64,000 nucleotides of DNA, taken from contig JAVTVJ010000665.1 of assembly GCA_034509425.1 (NCBI GenBank), forward strand, positions 558,001 through 622,000. Reading direction: 5' to 3'. Origin of the DNA: Eopsaltria australis. Its lineage: Eukaryota > Chordata > Aves > Passeriformes > Petroicidae. Position 1 is the first letter of the stretch. Every line of letters starts with the position of its first letter. This document shows positions 1 to 61,310 of the stretch, one piece after another. The translations under genes and the position numbers were made by a program. Below the pieces are notes generated by a model. It was given only the letters and a program-made list of their open reading frames with translations. It was not told the origin of the DNA and ran no database searches.

Positions 1-19048
<19,048 letters not shown>

Positions 19049-19775
19049 AACCCCAGAAACCCTTCAGGACTCGAGTAAAGAAGGTTCCCAGTTTTCCAGT
19101 TAAGCCACAGGGGCTGGTTTAAGAACCAGATTGCAAATGGTGCTACTTCTATCCTTATGGGATCATTTTCCAGAACTCAAAACAATTTTTGACACTTTTG
19201 TATTTTCCCTTGATCTGTTTGTGGTTGTTGAGGTTTGAGATGCTGACTGTTTGCAGGGGTTTCCACCGATTGGGAAGGCATTTGACACGTGCACCTTTAT
19301 TATTGTACAGCATTCAGTTACCTCTGGGATCTACCGGCGTATTTAATTCAGCTTGGTTTGGGTGCAAAAACAAACAAACAAACAAAAAAAACAACCCCTG
19401 CACCATGAATTTTCCAATAATCCTCTTTTGAGGAAATCCCTGTTTACTCTGTTAACTCTTTGGAGACTTTAGTTTTTTTCCACTTTGTTTTTCGTAGACT
19501 AGGTTTATTTATCTGAGCAATAACTTCTATGTCTGGTTTCAGTGACTGGAATGACAATTGAACAGCGTGTTGCTTCTAGCATTGGTTGGTGTACAGACAG
19601 CAAATGTTAGATCCTAGTGTCACTGAGGGCCCTGTGATGTAGAAGACAGGAAAAAAAAAATCTGTAAAGTAATTGCCACAGCTGTATTTTGGCTTTCTCC
19701 TTTTTTGGGTAGCTTGTATCAAATGTTGCAGTTTATATTGTGGAATAAACCCCTGGTTATGTTATAAAATTAAAT
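19049..19775 (+). other. KDM5B: KDM5B 3' UTR with poly(A) signal
   Basis: About 0.7 kb of AT-rich, non-coding sequence follows the stop codon. It contains a CAAA simple repeat (about 19368-19396). AATAAA at 19744-19749 is the best poly(A) signal, with an ATTAAA at 19769-19774 and GT-rich sequence just after it. The cleavage site is inferred, not seen. Confidence 0.75.
19744..19749 (+). terminator. Poly(A) signal of KDM5B
   Basis: Canonical AATAAA about 0.7 kb after the stop codon, followed within 35 bases by GTTGGTGTTTTT, a GT/T-rich downstream element. Confidence 0.7.
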
Positions 19776-20165
19776 GTTGGTGTTTTTAGAGAGTTTGAAA
19801 TGCAGTTTTATTTCCCTCGAAATCCACACTGCATCAATGGGTTCTCTTAGCCAAGAAATCATCACCTTCCCAAGAAGCAATGCAGAAGCTGTGGTGTTTC
19901 TCGTCTGTTCAGGTTTGGAAGGAGGAGGGAGATCAAAATGTTACACCACAAAAAAAAAAAAAACCAAACCTTTTCCAAGATTTTTGCAAAGCTTTTCCAA
20001 AGCTGAAATTATTTGCAGGCCGAGTGCACGAAGAATTGAAGGTACAATTTGGGACTTGGCAGGGGCAGGAATGGGGGAGTTCACACAGGAGGCAAAGGTG
20101 TGGGGCAGCTTCTCCTGCCAGCCCTGCCCAGCTGCAACAAAGGAGAGACCTCCTCTCACTGCCTG

Positions 20166-20355
20166 GGCTGGTGGCCACTGTGACCTTCCCTGTGGCCTCC
20201 AGGGAGCTGGCTCTGCACAGCTCAGGCTGGTGGCCACTGTGACCTTCCCTGTGGCCCCCAGGGAGCTGGCTCTGCACAGCTCAGGCTGGTGGCCACTGTG
20301 ACCTTCCCTGTGGCCCCCAGGGAGCTGGCTCTGCACAGCCCAGGCTGGTGGCCAC
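20166..20355. repeat. 59-bp tandem repeat, about 3.2 copies
   Basis: Copies start at 20166, 20225 and 20284, with a partial fourth at 20343. Each begins GGCTGGTGGCCACTGTGACC, and the copies differ by only a few bases. The exact 59-base spacing and near identity point to recent tandem duplication. Confidence 0.92.
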
Positions 20356-21069
20356 AGCAAGCTCTGCTCTGCCTGTGGGTGGACTCCCTTCAGCTGCTCC
20401 ACCTGCATTTAGCCCAGAAGCCTGAGGAATAGGGAGATTTTCGGGCTGGTTGTGGTTCTCCCAAGGGCTGTTCAGGGCCTGGAGCTGGGGCACTGCAGGT
20501 GTGGCACCACCAGAGCTCTGAGCAGCAGAGCTGGGCTGCTCGAGCCCACCAGGCACTTCACACGGGGCTGCACCTGAAATCTCTTGGAGAGCAATCACTG
20601 CTGCAGAACACAGCTGGAAATGCCCAGTGACAGGGACGTGCCTCCAAGGCCTGCCAGAGGTGGAGCTCCTGGAGCCCTGGGAGATGGGAGGGCTGGAGAT
20701 CTTTGTGTCAGGGAGAGCACTCTGCATGTCCTCACCAGAGCTGTGGTGGGCTTGGTGTTCCCTCCATTCATCACCAGGAGCAATTTGCTGGTAAGTTTTT
20801 TCCCTGCTGGTTTTACCCCTTTTTCCATGGACAGAAATGAACAGAGTCACTGGGGTGGGGCAGGGCCTTGGAGCATCTGTGGCTGATGGAGAGTGGGGGT
20901 GGGATCAGAACTGTGCAGGAATTTCGTCCCACAGGGGTTTGGTTAGATTTTTTTTTTTAATACTCATTTTTAACAGTTAAAAGAATCTTCAGCCTGGCTC
21001 AAATGATCTCTCTGAAAGTGCTGGAGTTAAACTTGAACCAAGCAGGGGCCAGGCTGGGCTAACACCTTG

Positions 21070-21160
21070 TAACCCAGCCCTCCAAGACCATCAAGTCCAA
21101 CCATTTCCCCAGCACCGCCACGTTCACCACTAAGCCATGTCCCCATCCCTGGAGGTGGCC
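21070..21160 (-). repeat. CR1-type LINE fragment, left arm of inverted pair
   Basis: Contains CAAGTCCAACCATTTCC and CGCCACGTTCACCACTAAGC, typical of the reverse complement of a CR1 3' end. Confidence 0.7.
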
Positions 21161-21280
21161 AAGGATGACTGGACATGGCACTCAGTGCTCTGGGCTGGTG
21201 ACAAGGTGGCCATCAGGCACTGGCTGGACTGGGTGATCTTGGAGGGCTTTTCCAATGTGAATAATTCTGTGATTCTGTGA
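21155..21280 (+). repeat. CR1-type LINE 3' end, right arm of inverted pair
   Basis: Contains CACTCAGTGCTCTGGGCTGG, GGACTGGGTGATCTTGGAGG and CTTTTCCAATGTGAATAATT, and ends with two copies of ATTCTGTG, the octamer-like tail of CR1 elements. Confidence 0.82.
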
Positions 21281-21876
21281 ACGTGGCTGCCAGGCTCACG
21301 CCTGCTATCGTGTCATACTCCTGGGGACTGAATGAGCAATAATTACTGCACACAGAAAACCCCACAGCGTGTGGGAACCGCTGTCCCCATCCCAAAACAC
21401 ACCTCCATCACCATCCCCCAGGTAAGAAGCCCACTTTGTACGAGTCAATGCTGCTTTTGAATACCTGCAATGCTTTGTAAAATTGCTTCCTAAAAATACT
21501 TCCTAAATAAACAGCTGCAGAAAACACAGGTGGGCTCCTCAAGGCTCACAGTGGATTCTCACAACATCTACGTGTGGGAAAGAGGTTGTGAGGGACTCAA
21601 GGATTTTCCTGCCTATGATCCCTGCTCTGGGGGCTCCAGGTGCTCCACAGAACCCTGGGCACTGCCTGAATCCCCAGGATCCCTAAATGCTCACAGTGGA
21701 AAGGGACAAAAGTCAGGGGGTCCGCAAAAAGTCAGAGTTTATTTGTAAATCACACACTTGTCATGGAAATTGCTGTGTTAATTCCTGACCTACTGAATAA
21801 GCCCATGGCAGTGGGGTTTGGATAAAGGGGCAGGAGAAAAGGGAAGAAAGGAAGAGATGAATTAAAGACAGGGAGA

Positions 21877-21904
21877 TCAATCAATCAATCACTCAATCAA
21901 TCAG
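21877..21904. repeat. (TCAA)n microsatellite
   Basis: Run of ATCAATCAATCAATCACTCAA type, one imperfect unit. Confidence 0.8.
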
Positions 21905-21974
21905 CAGTCCTGGTTCCAGCACGCTGACCCTGCTGCCCGGTCCGGCCGATGGCATCTCCAGGGTCATTTTTTGA

Positions 21975-49452
<27,478 letters not shown>

Positions 49453-50410
49453 ACCCACTGCAGAGACCACACCTGCCAGATCCACACAATAGGGTATTCT
49501 TGGCTAATTCCACGTTTTATGATTGGACATAAAACATTTTCCAGTGTCTGCCTGCCTGTTCCAGGTCAACAGTGGCCTCGTTGTATTGAGCCTCACCTTA
49601 ACACGCATCTGCTAAGGGAAGGAATCCTGAGAAAGCAGCAAGGACATTGCACATTGGTCTCACCACAGGAGCACTTTTCATTTTCCACAGTAACTTTCCA
49701 GGAAGTTCTTAAGGATAAAAAATATTGTGTCCTTAATATTTTTAAAAGGAAACTGTCTCTACCTGTGAAGAGGCACTTCTGGTTTCCCACAGCACAGTCG
49801 GACAGAGAAAGGCACCGGGTCACTTACGGATTGCTTGAGAAGTGGGAAGGTTCTTCCTCTTGGCTGTTGTTCCTCCTCACGTGACACAGGGTAAATATCT
49901 TGATCCTACAAAGTGACTTCTTTTATAGAACCACAGACTCTTTTCAGAGCTGCCTGGATGGGATGGAGCCAGTTCACAGGAGCTTGGAGGGAAGGCTGAG
50001 ACAATGAACCTGAGTGCATATCTTCTTTCCTGGTGTGGATGGGGCTCTGTCACTCACATCTCCCATGGGAGCAGTTCTTCACTAACACTTGTGTGTGCAC
50101 ATGCTCAGAGGAAGCCACCACTTAAATTTCTGTTCCTGTGGCATGTGGCTACTAAAGACTGGTTTTCTGGAACACAAGGAGCCACAGTTTTTAGGGGGAA
50201 AAAAACTGATTGTATTTAACATATTTGCTCCATGACAGCCACTCTGAACTCCTTTGCTTTTTTCACACTCCTGTGTGTATTTTTATAGAGTGGTAAAATA
50301 ACATTTGCAAATTGATTTCCCCATGAGAACAGTGTGATGTATCTCACAACACCTCTCTGCCTTTGGTTCCCTTTTGGGGGAAATGAAATAAAACTATTAA
50401 AATGTACATT
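49453..50410 (+). other. IPO9: IPO9 3' UTR
   Basis: About 0.95 kb of non-coding sequence after the stop. AATAAA at 50387-50392 is a good signal, followed by GTACATTGGTAT. A second AATAAA at 51436-51441 lies within the next CpG island and is a less likely distal end. Confidence 0.65.
50387..50392 (+). terminator. Candidate poly(A) signal of IPO9
   Basis: Canonical AATAAA within AT-rich sequence 0.94 kb after the stop codon. No stronger signal was noticed nearer. Confidence 0.65.
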
Positions 50411-51250
50411 GGTATCCTTCTTATAAAACAGATTTAAAAGGAAGTTGTGCTTGTTTCCTGAAGTCACTTTTTAAAGACATATTTCTCCTTAGGACACATT
50501 CTGTACGTGCTGCCAGAGGATTTTTGGGTGTTTCATGGGAGTCACCTGGACAGAAAGGGAGTCCTGTGCTGTATGTGTCTGCTGCTTGAAACAACAGGCT
50601 CAGCCATTACAGTTTCCTTTTAAGAAAGGCACCTGCTGTTCCTTTGTGGAATCATTTGCTTCAATGTTGTATCAAAACCTCCATAACCTGGAGTCCTTCT
50701 GTACCTCGCTGGTCTCATGTTGTGCCCAGGAATGGGCAGAGCCAGAGGGGAGCCTCCCATCCCCTGCAGGCTCCTCTGAGCTCTTCTCAGTATTTTGTGT
50801 GCCTAACTAACTCTATGAGAAGCAGAGTTTGAAGCCTGATTTTCATGTGTCTGATAAGATACAAGCTCTTCCCATGCCATTGGCTCTCAGTGTCTTTCTT
50901 CCCTGTGGATTCTGTGGTCTGTAAGGATATCTAATTAAATAGGGTGCCCTGACCCTCCTGTCATGCAGTCCAGTAGGAGTTTTGTTCTGAGGCCTTTGCC
51001 TCTCAGCTTTCACTGAAAGGGCCACCAAGTTAAACTGAACAGTGCAGATTTGAAAACCACCAAGAAGCATCTGAGGTCTGGTTTTGAGGTGCAGCACCAC
51101 TTGTGTTGTGTGCTGTCGCAAAGAAACTAAACTAACATTGATAGAGGCGACTGTGCTAGGAAACAGAAACCGAGGAAAAGCAAGGGGTGGGCTGTGGGCA
51201 ACTGCACAGCCGAGGGCACCTGCCGCTGCTGCTTTGGCACAGGTATCCAG
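50411..51250. other. IPO9-LZTR1 intergenic spacer
   Basis: About 0.84 kb between the IPO9 poly(A) signal and the LZTR1 CpG island. No gene or repeat was recognised. Confidence 0.6.
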
Positions 51251-51566
51251 CTCAGGACTCGGCCGGGGTGAACGGGCCGTGTCCGCTCGCTGAGCGCTCC
51301 CGGGGAGCAGCGCCAAGCTCCGACCCCACGGACCGCGCTTGAACCAGCGAACCGCCCAGCTCGGACTCGGGAATGAGACTTTATGCATACTCAAGCGTAC
51401 TGTTCTTTTGGGGGGTGGCGTTTTTTGAATTAACAAATAAACTCTTGAATGGTAGGATCCCGCCTGACTTCTTTCCCCGGCTCTTTTCGCGGTCCCTGCT
51501 CGGCCCGGGCCTCGAACTCGGCACCTTCAGCTCCGCAGCGGCGGTCGGGCCCCTCGCGCTAGCGGT

Positions 51567-51587
51567 GCATGCTGGGGGCTGTAGTCC
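51567..51587 (-). promoter_or_regulatory. ZNF143/THAP11-like site 1
   Basis: + strand reads GCATGCTGGG then GCTGTAGTCC. On the - strand this is ACTACA, a spacer, then CCCAGCATGC, close to the known SBS/THAP11 composite motif. Confidence 0.75.
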
Positions 51588-51626
51588 AGGGTTTGGCCGC
51601 TGCCAGGCCGGCGCCCCGGGGGCGAT

Positions 51627-51647
51627 GCACGCCGGGAGTTGTGGTCT
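51627..51647 (-). promoter_or_regulatory. ZNF143/THAP11-like site 2
   Basis: + strand reads GCACGCCGGGAG then TTGTGGTCT. On the - strand this is ACCACAACTCCCGGCGTGC, one base off the ACTACA core. Confidence 0.65.
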
Positions 51648-51688
51648 GGCAGCGCGGCCGCGGGTGCGCCGGAAGGAAGGCGCGCAAG

Positions 51689-51709
51689 GCACGCCGGGAG
51701 CTGTAGTCC
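51689..51709 (-). promoter_or_regulatory. ZNF143/THAP11-like site 3
   Basis: + strand reads GCACGCCGGGAG then CTGTAGTCC. On the - strand this is ACTACAGCTCCCGGCGTGC. It ends 19 bases before the LZTR1 ATG. Confidence 0.75.
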
Positions 51710-51728
51710 AGCGGGACAGGCGCGGGCC

Positions 51729-56233
<4,505 letters not shown>

Positions 56234-59200
56234 TAAATAGTAACAGCTCCTTCCCCCTGATGGTTAAGCAGCTCAAATATTGTGGGCAGCAGTCCTTAAA
56301 AATTAGTCAGTGTTGACACATCTAAAACTTTGCTTAGCACTTTTTAAAGAAATACCATGAAATGCTTTGATATGTGTTATGAGTCAGTAATTTGTTGAGC
56401 TGAAAGCTGAACAATGAATTCAGTGTGTACCAGCGATTCTTTGGTTGGCTGTGTGATGCTCTTGAAGCAGAATTCAAAACCAGACAAGGTTTGATTTGTC
56501 ACTGTAATGTTCATGTGCATGAAACGTTATAAATTCTGATTATACACAGAGGTGTGGCTGGCAAATAGTAATATGGAGGCTCAGAAAGGGCTGCTTTAAC
56601 ATACTTGCATTAGTAAGAGATACAAATTTTAAAATGTCTGTTTTTTACATGGGCATCGAAAGGCTGTAGACCACTAAGTGCCAAGGAAACACTCCAAATG
56701 AGACAACATTAAAAAAAAAAAAGTATATATGAACATATTAATCTGTTTCTTTTGCTACTTGCTGCTCATTGCAAGGCAGCGATTGTGTGATAAAACATCA
56801 GTTTTTTCTCATAGCACACTCACAGATCCTGTCTGGGATCAGCTTGTAGTCCAGGTGGAAGTGCCAAGGGCTCACCTGGTTTCAGTGCACATTTCAGGTC
56901 ACGTTTCAGTAAGTTAGGATCATTTTATCCAGAATGCACAGGCAGTTGGTTCCTTGAAGCCCATACCAGTGTGTGTGGGTTCCTGGCTTTGGAATAGCAG
57001 CATTCATTTTGTTTATTAATGTGAACAGATTTTACCTTAAGCTATGTTAAGGTACTGCAGCTGGTGTCACAGTGTGTTTAGGGTGTGAGCTGCTCTGCAG
57101 GAGATGCTCTGTGTGTGCGTGCTGTGCACACAACTGCACAGCCTGAGGTTACACCTCGGACAGCTGGGTGTTGCAAGAATTGGGATCAGGTGCAGAGTTA
57201 CTGATTTAGCCAGCACAGGTGTGCTGAAGGAGAATGATTACTGCCATTCCAGTCTTGTTCTCTGAACTTAGCCAGCCTTGAGGAGCTTTTCAGGGTGATC
57301 AGGCAATGATTTGGACTTTTCAGAGCTATTCATACCAGTGGCAGCAATGGGCTGTCAGGTGGAAATTGTATGTGCTCTGCTACCCTGTTATGGGCAGCAC
57401 AGAAGATGACAAGTCACTCGAGGCTGAAGAGTCCTGAGGTTGTTACCTGGAAAAGGTGGCACAATCTGGGCATTAATCACAGCAAAGCGGAGCGAGTTCT
57501 AGGAAGGTCCTAGAGGCACTTCTTGAGCACAGACAGCAATCGTGGGTCTGGTGTTTCAGGTGCCCTGAGACAGTCTGGCATTTTCTGCATTTTGAGTAAA
57601 CAGGTAGAACAAACCTGGGAACAGGTCTGGCAATGGATCTGTTGTAGTTCTCTGCCCAGGCTGCTCAGAATTCTTGGTAGTGCCTTGCTGTGGGATGGAG
57701 ATTGGAAAATGGCTTAACGAGTAGAGGAGGGCAGACTGAGATGGAGCAGGTCAGTACTTCAGAAATAAACCAGGTGCTGCCCTTTTATGCTTTAGGATGT
57801 CTCCAGAATGAATAACAAGTCGTCCTTGCTGAGCTACACAATTGCAGTCTGTAGCTCCTCAAACCTGTATATAATACATGTACATATATATTGTACAGGG
57901 CACACAGAGCTATTCCCCATCTTCACTGTTTGGATGATCTTCACAGCTGGGGGTTCTACTTTTCTAAGGCAGCCAAAGGAATATCTTGTCTGAGTCCTTG
58001 TCTGCCTGCATAACACTACCAAAGCTTTCTGGTGTGCTGGATTTTCTTTATACAGGGCTACTGGAGGATTTCAGAAGCAAGAAATAGGTTTTTTGTTTGC
58101 CTTGAGTTTTTCTATTGAACTGGAAATATCCTTTACTTTCTGAAGAAGGTTGGAGCAGCCTAAGAAATCAGCAGGCAGCTGATGTGTTGCACAGCTGACA
58201 GACACATGTGCACGTGGCAGTCATGGCTTGTGCTACAGAGAGGAGTGTTCTGCAAGGAGTGACAGGAGCTCCAGGGCTGGCAGGGAGCACAGCCAGTTGT
58301 GGACACAGAGCCACAGAATCCAAGGTGATGTTTGGAGCAGCCACTGCCTCATAGAGTCTGGCTGTTATGTCAGGAAAAAGAAAATTCTCCTTCCTCACAG
58401 TTCCCATCATCTCCCTGCGGCTGCAGGGACCAGCAAGTCATCCATCTCTGCTGAAGTTATGAGGGAAGTCTCTAAAACTTGTTCTGAGAAACATTTCAGT
58501 CTCACAATCGGGGCTTTCAAAGCCAAGAGCAATAAAAATTTCCAATTTTCAAAGCTCTTAATTTTTCTTTTATTAAGGCAAAAGGGAGGTTAATGTTCTG
58601 GTAACCTTCTTGGGCTTACTTGGAGGCTCAGTTTTGGAGGTTTTCAGACAGATTACAGTGACGTGGTTTGTGGGCAGCTGAGGAAGATTAAAAGGACTTA
58701 GTCATCCTCCTGGGGATGAGTCTGCCCCGGTCTCCTTGTGCAGAGATCAGTTACACCCCTCGAGGTATCTTCAGGCAAGAGAAACATGTTATTGTGCACA
58801 GTGCCCGAATTCCTGCCCTGAGCCCCCTAACAAGATCTGCCTCACACGTGGGCAGGGTATTGTCAATGTATCTGCTCTGCTGAGAGAGATAAAACAGCAT
58901 TTCACAATCCAGGGAGAAGACTGATACTTTTGATGTTTATAAATAATGTGCAGTGTTCAGGCTTGCATCCTTTTTTAAAAACCTTTCTTAAAAATGCAGG
59001 AGCTTCATACCAGTGCCCTTTGCAGGTCTGTGCTCAGTGAGCTGGAGAGAGACATCTTGAAAATGTTTGTATTTATAAGAATCTGTATATCAGAGTAACT
59101 GTAGCTAACACTACTGCACAGCTCCATTTCTGCTTGTCAATTCTATCTTTGTATCCTTTCGGAGAGGTGTTCATTATTACCTCCTTTTACAATATTCTCC

Positions 59201-61027
59201 CAGAGAAAGCAAAATGCAAATGATGTGGATGATAGGCAGAAGGAATATTTTTGTAACTCACTCACTGGTAAGGAATTGTAACAAGAGATGTAACGTGACC
59301 CACATTGAGGTGGTATAAAATTGAGTAAGGGAAGGACTTGAAATACACTTTTGGAATCAGCAGCAGTTACTCTGTATAAACCTCTGCCACCAACCTTGAA
59401 AGACAACAGAAAATCACAGCTTTCCTCCAATATTTACTAATTGTCCAGAGTTTTGCCAATTGCTGATTAAAATAACAGTCCACTCAGGGATTTAGATTGC
59501 TTCTTAAGGTGGGTGCAAACAGTCAGTGTTTCAGTTTGGCTGTAGGATACCTTGAAACAACTGCAGAGGATTTGATTTTAGCAATGTCCTAGTGTTGCCC
59601 ATAATATTGAAATTTCTATCAAGAAAAGCAGTGAAACATATTAAAATGCTTTGAGAAAGGAGTCAGAGAGAGAAGATAAGCACTGCAACAGCACAAGTAG
59701 TCACTGCCTGCCATAATAGCATAACTAATGCATTCCTCAGAGCCCAGAGAGTGAATCTCACTACAAGGGAGTTGCATTTTTGTCCCTGACTCAGTTCTGC
59801 CAGGAGTACAGAGCAGCTGGGTGAGGCAGTGGCTGAGAGAGAATCTGCTCCTGAGGAAGGTTTCACTGTGCACTCGAGAGAAAGGGGTTTAAAAAACCTT
59901 GGGATGTATTTGGTTTAGATTTCAGCATAGCAGCAGTTAAAGAGCGACCTACAGCAGACTCAGAAGTAGATAAAGAAACACTTGGAAGTGAAAAATACTT
60001 CAAAACTGGAAATTAAACTTATTCTAGGAGAGACAGAGAAATTCCACCTTCATATATGCCTTTTCTTCTCTGCTCCTTTTTTTTTCACTTTTTCATGAGC
60101 TATTTAACTTAACCTGTAATCCAAGAGCCATTTGAGCCTTGGCTCTGCATGTGCAAGTTCTAAATTGCATAGAGCAGGTTGCTGTTGACCCCTGAGTGGA
60201 AATGATTCATTTTACTTCTTTAGCTATTTAATTTTGCTTTACATTGCTTCAACTTAATTTATTAAGGACTTCAAGCAAAGCTGAATGTGTTCCTGGTGAG
60301 GTCAAAATTTAAATCAGTGAGTTTATGAAGGGATGTGCACAGGTATTACTGAGTTTATTTTAAAGTGCTCAGGCCTAGAGCTGATGCTGGGGCTGTAATC
60401 TCACCTATTTGAATGATTGCTGGGTGTTGTGGCACAGGGAGAGACAACTCTAATGCACAGCTTTGGGAGTCAAATTAGAGCCCTGATGAGCAGCACAGGA
60501 CAAACTCCATTTGTGCTGTCTAGACAGGCTACAGTGCAAGTCTGAGCACAAGAAATGGGAGGAAAAAAAGACTTGTGAAATACTTTTATTTTGAAAATGA
60601 TAGCTTGAGTCATGCCAGCAGTGTGGAAGGGTGTACTGGAAGGAAAGCAAAGGTGACTGATGAGATCTGCTTTTGAAAGCAAAGATTCCAGCTTGTGAAG
60701 ATCCTCAGATGCAAATCTCATTAACCTTAAATAGAGAAACCACTCCAAGAGATGAAACAGGGCGATGTAGCTCAGAGAGGGGTGCCAGCCCCCATCACTG
60801 GAGGTGTCAGGATTGAATCCAGAATTTCTTTTGTCAGGCACTGTTAATAAAATAAGGAGCTCATGTTGATGGAGAGGTAAGTACAGAATCTAGAGCTGAT
60901 AAATACATTCAGATTGGCAGTGCCTCTTAGGCTGTGATTTTTAGCATTCCTGTATGCTAAAAATGAGAAAGACAAATCCCCTTGGATTCACACAGGATCA
61001 TCTGGAGTTGTGCCAGTGGATGAAATT

Positions 61028-61310
61028 AGAATCATAGAATTACAGAACTCTTAGGGTTGGAAAGGACCTTCAAGATCAGGAAGTTCAACCATCCATCCAA
61101 CACTGCCACATTCACCTCTGGTCCATATCCCCAAGTGCCACCTTTTGAACACTTCCAGGGATGGTGACTGTATCACTGCCCTGAGCAGCCTGTGTCAATG
61201 CTTACAACCCTTTTCATGAGAAAATGTTTCCTAATATCCAACCTAAACCTCCCCTGCTGCAATTTGAGCTGTTTCTTCTCATCCTCTCTGACCATCCTGG
61301 CTAGCAAAGT
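61028..61310 (-). repeat. CR1-type LINE fragment
   Basis: Contains ATCATAGAATTACAGAACTC, AGGGTTGGAAAGGACCTTC, CACTTCCAGGGATGGTGAC and CTAATATCCAACCTAAACC. Confidence 0.9.

Noticed and set aside
19774..20301. 175-codon + frame after KDM5B, and the 189-codon - frame at 20281-20850
   Set aside because: Both owe their length to the 59-bp minisatellite and GC-rich spacer. No domain, no splice logic and no homology was recognised.
51436..51441. AATAAA in the LZTR1 CpG island as the main IPO9 poly(A) signal
   Set aside because: The signal at 50387 is nearer the stop and in suitable AT-rich context. A distal end here is possible but unsupported.
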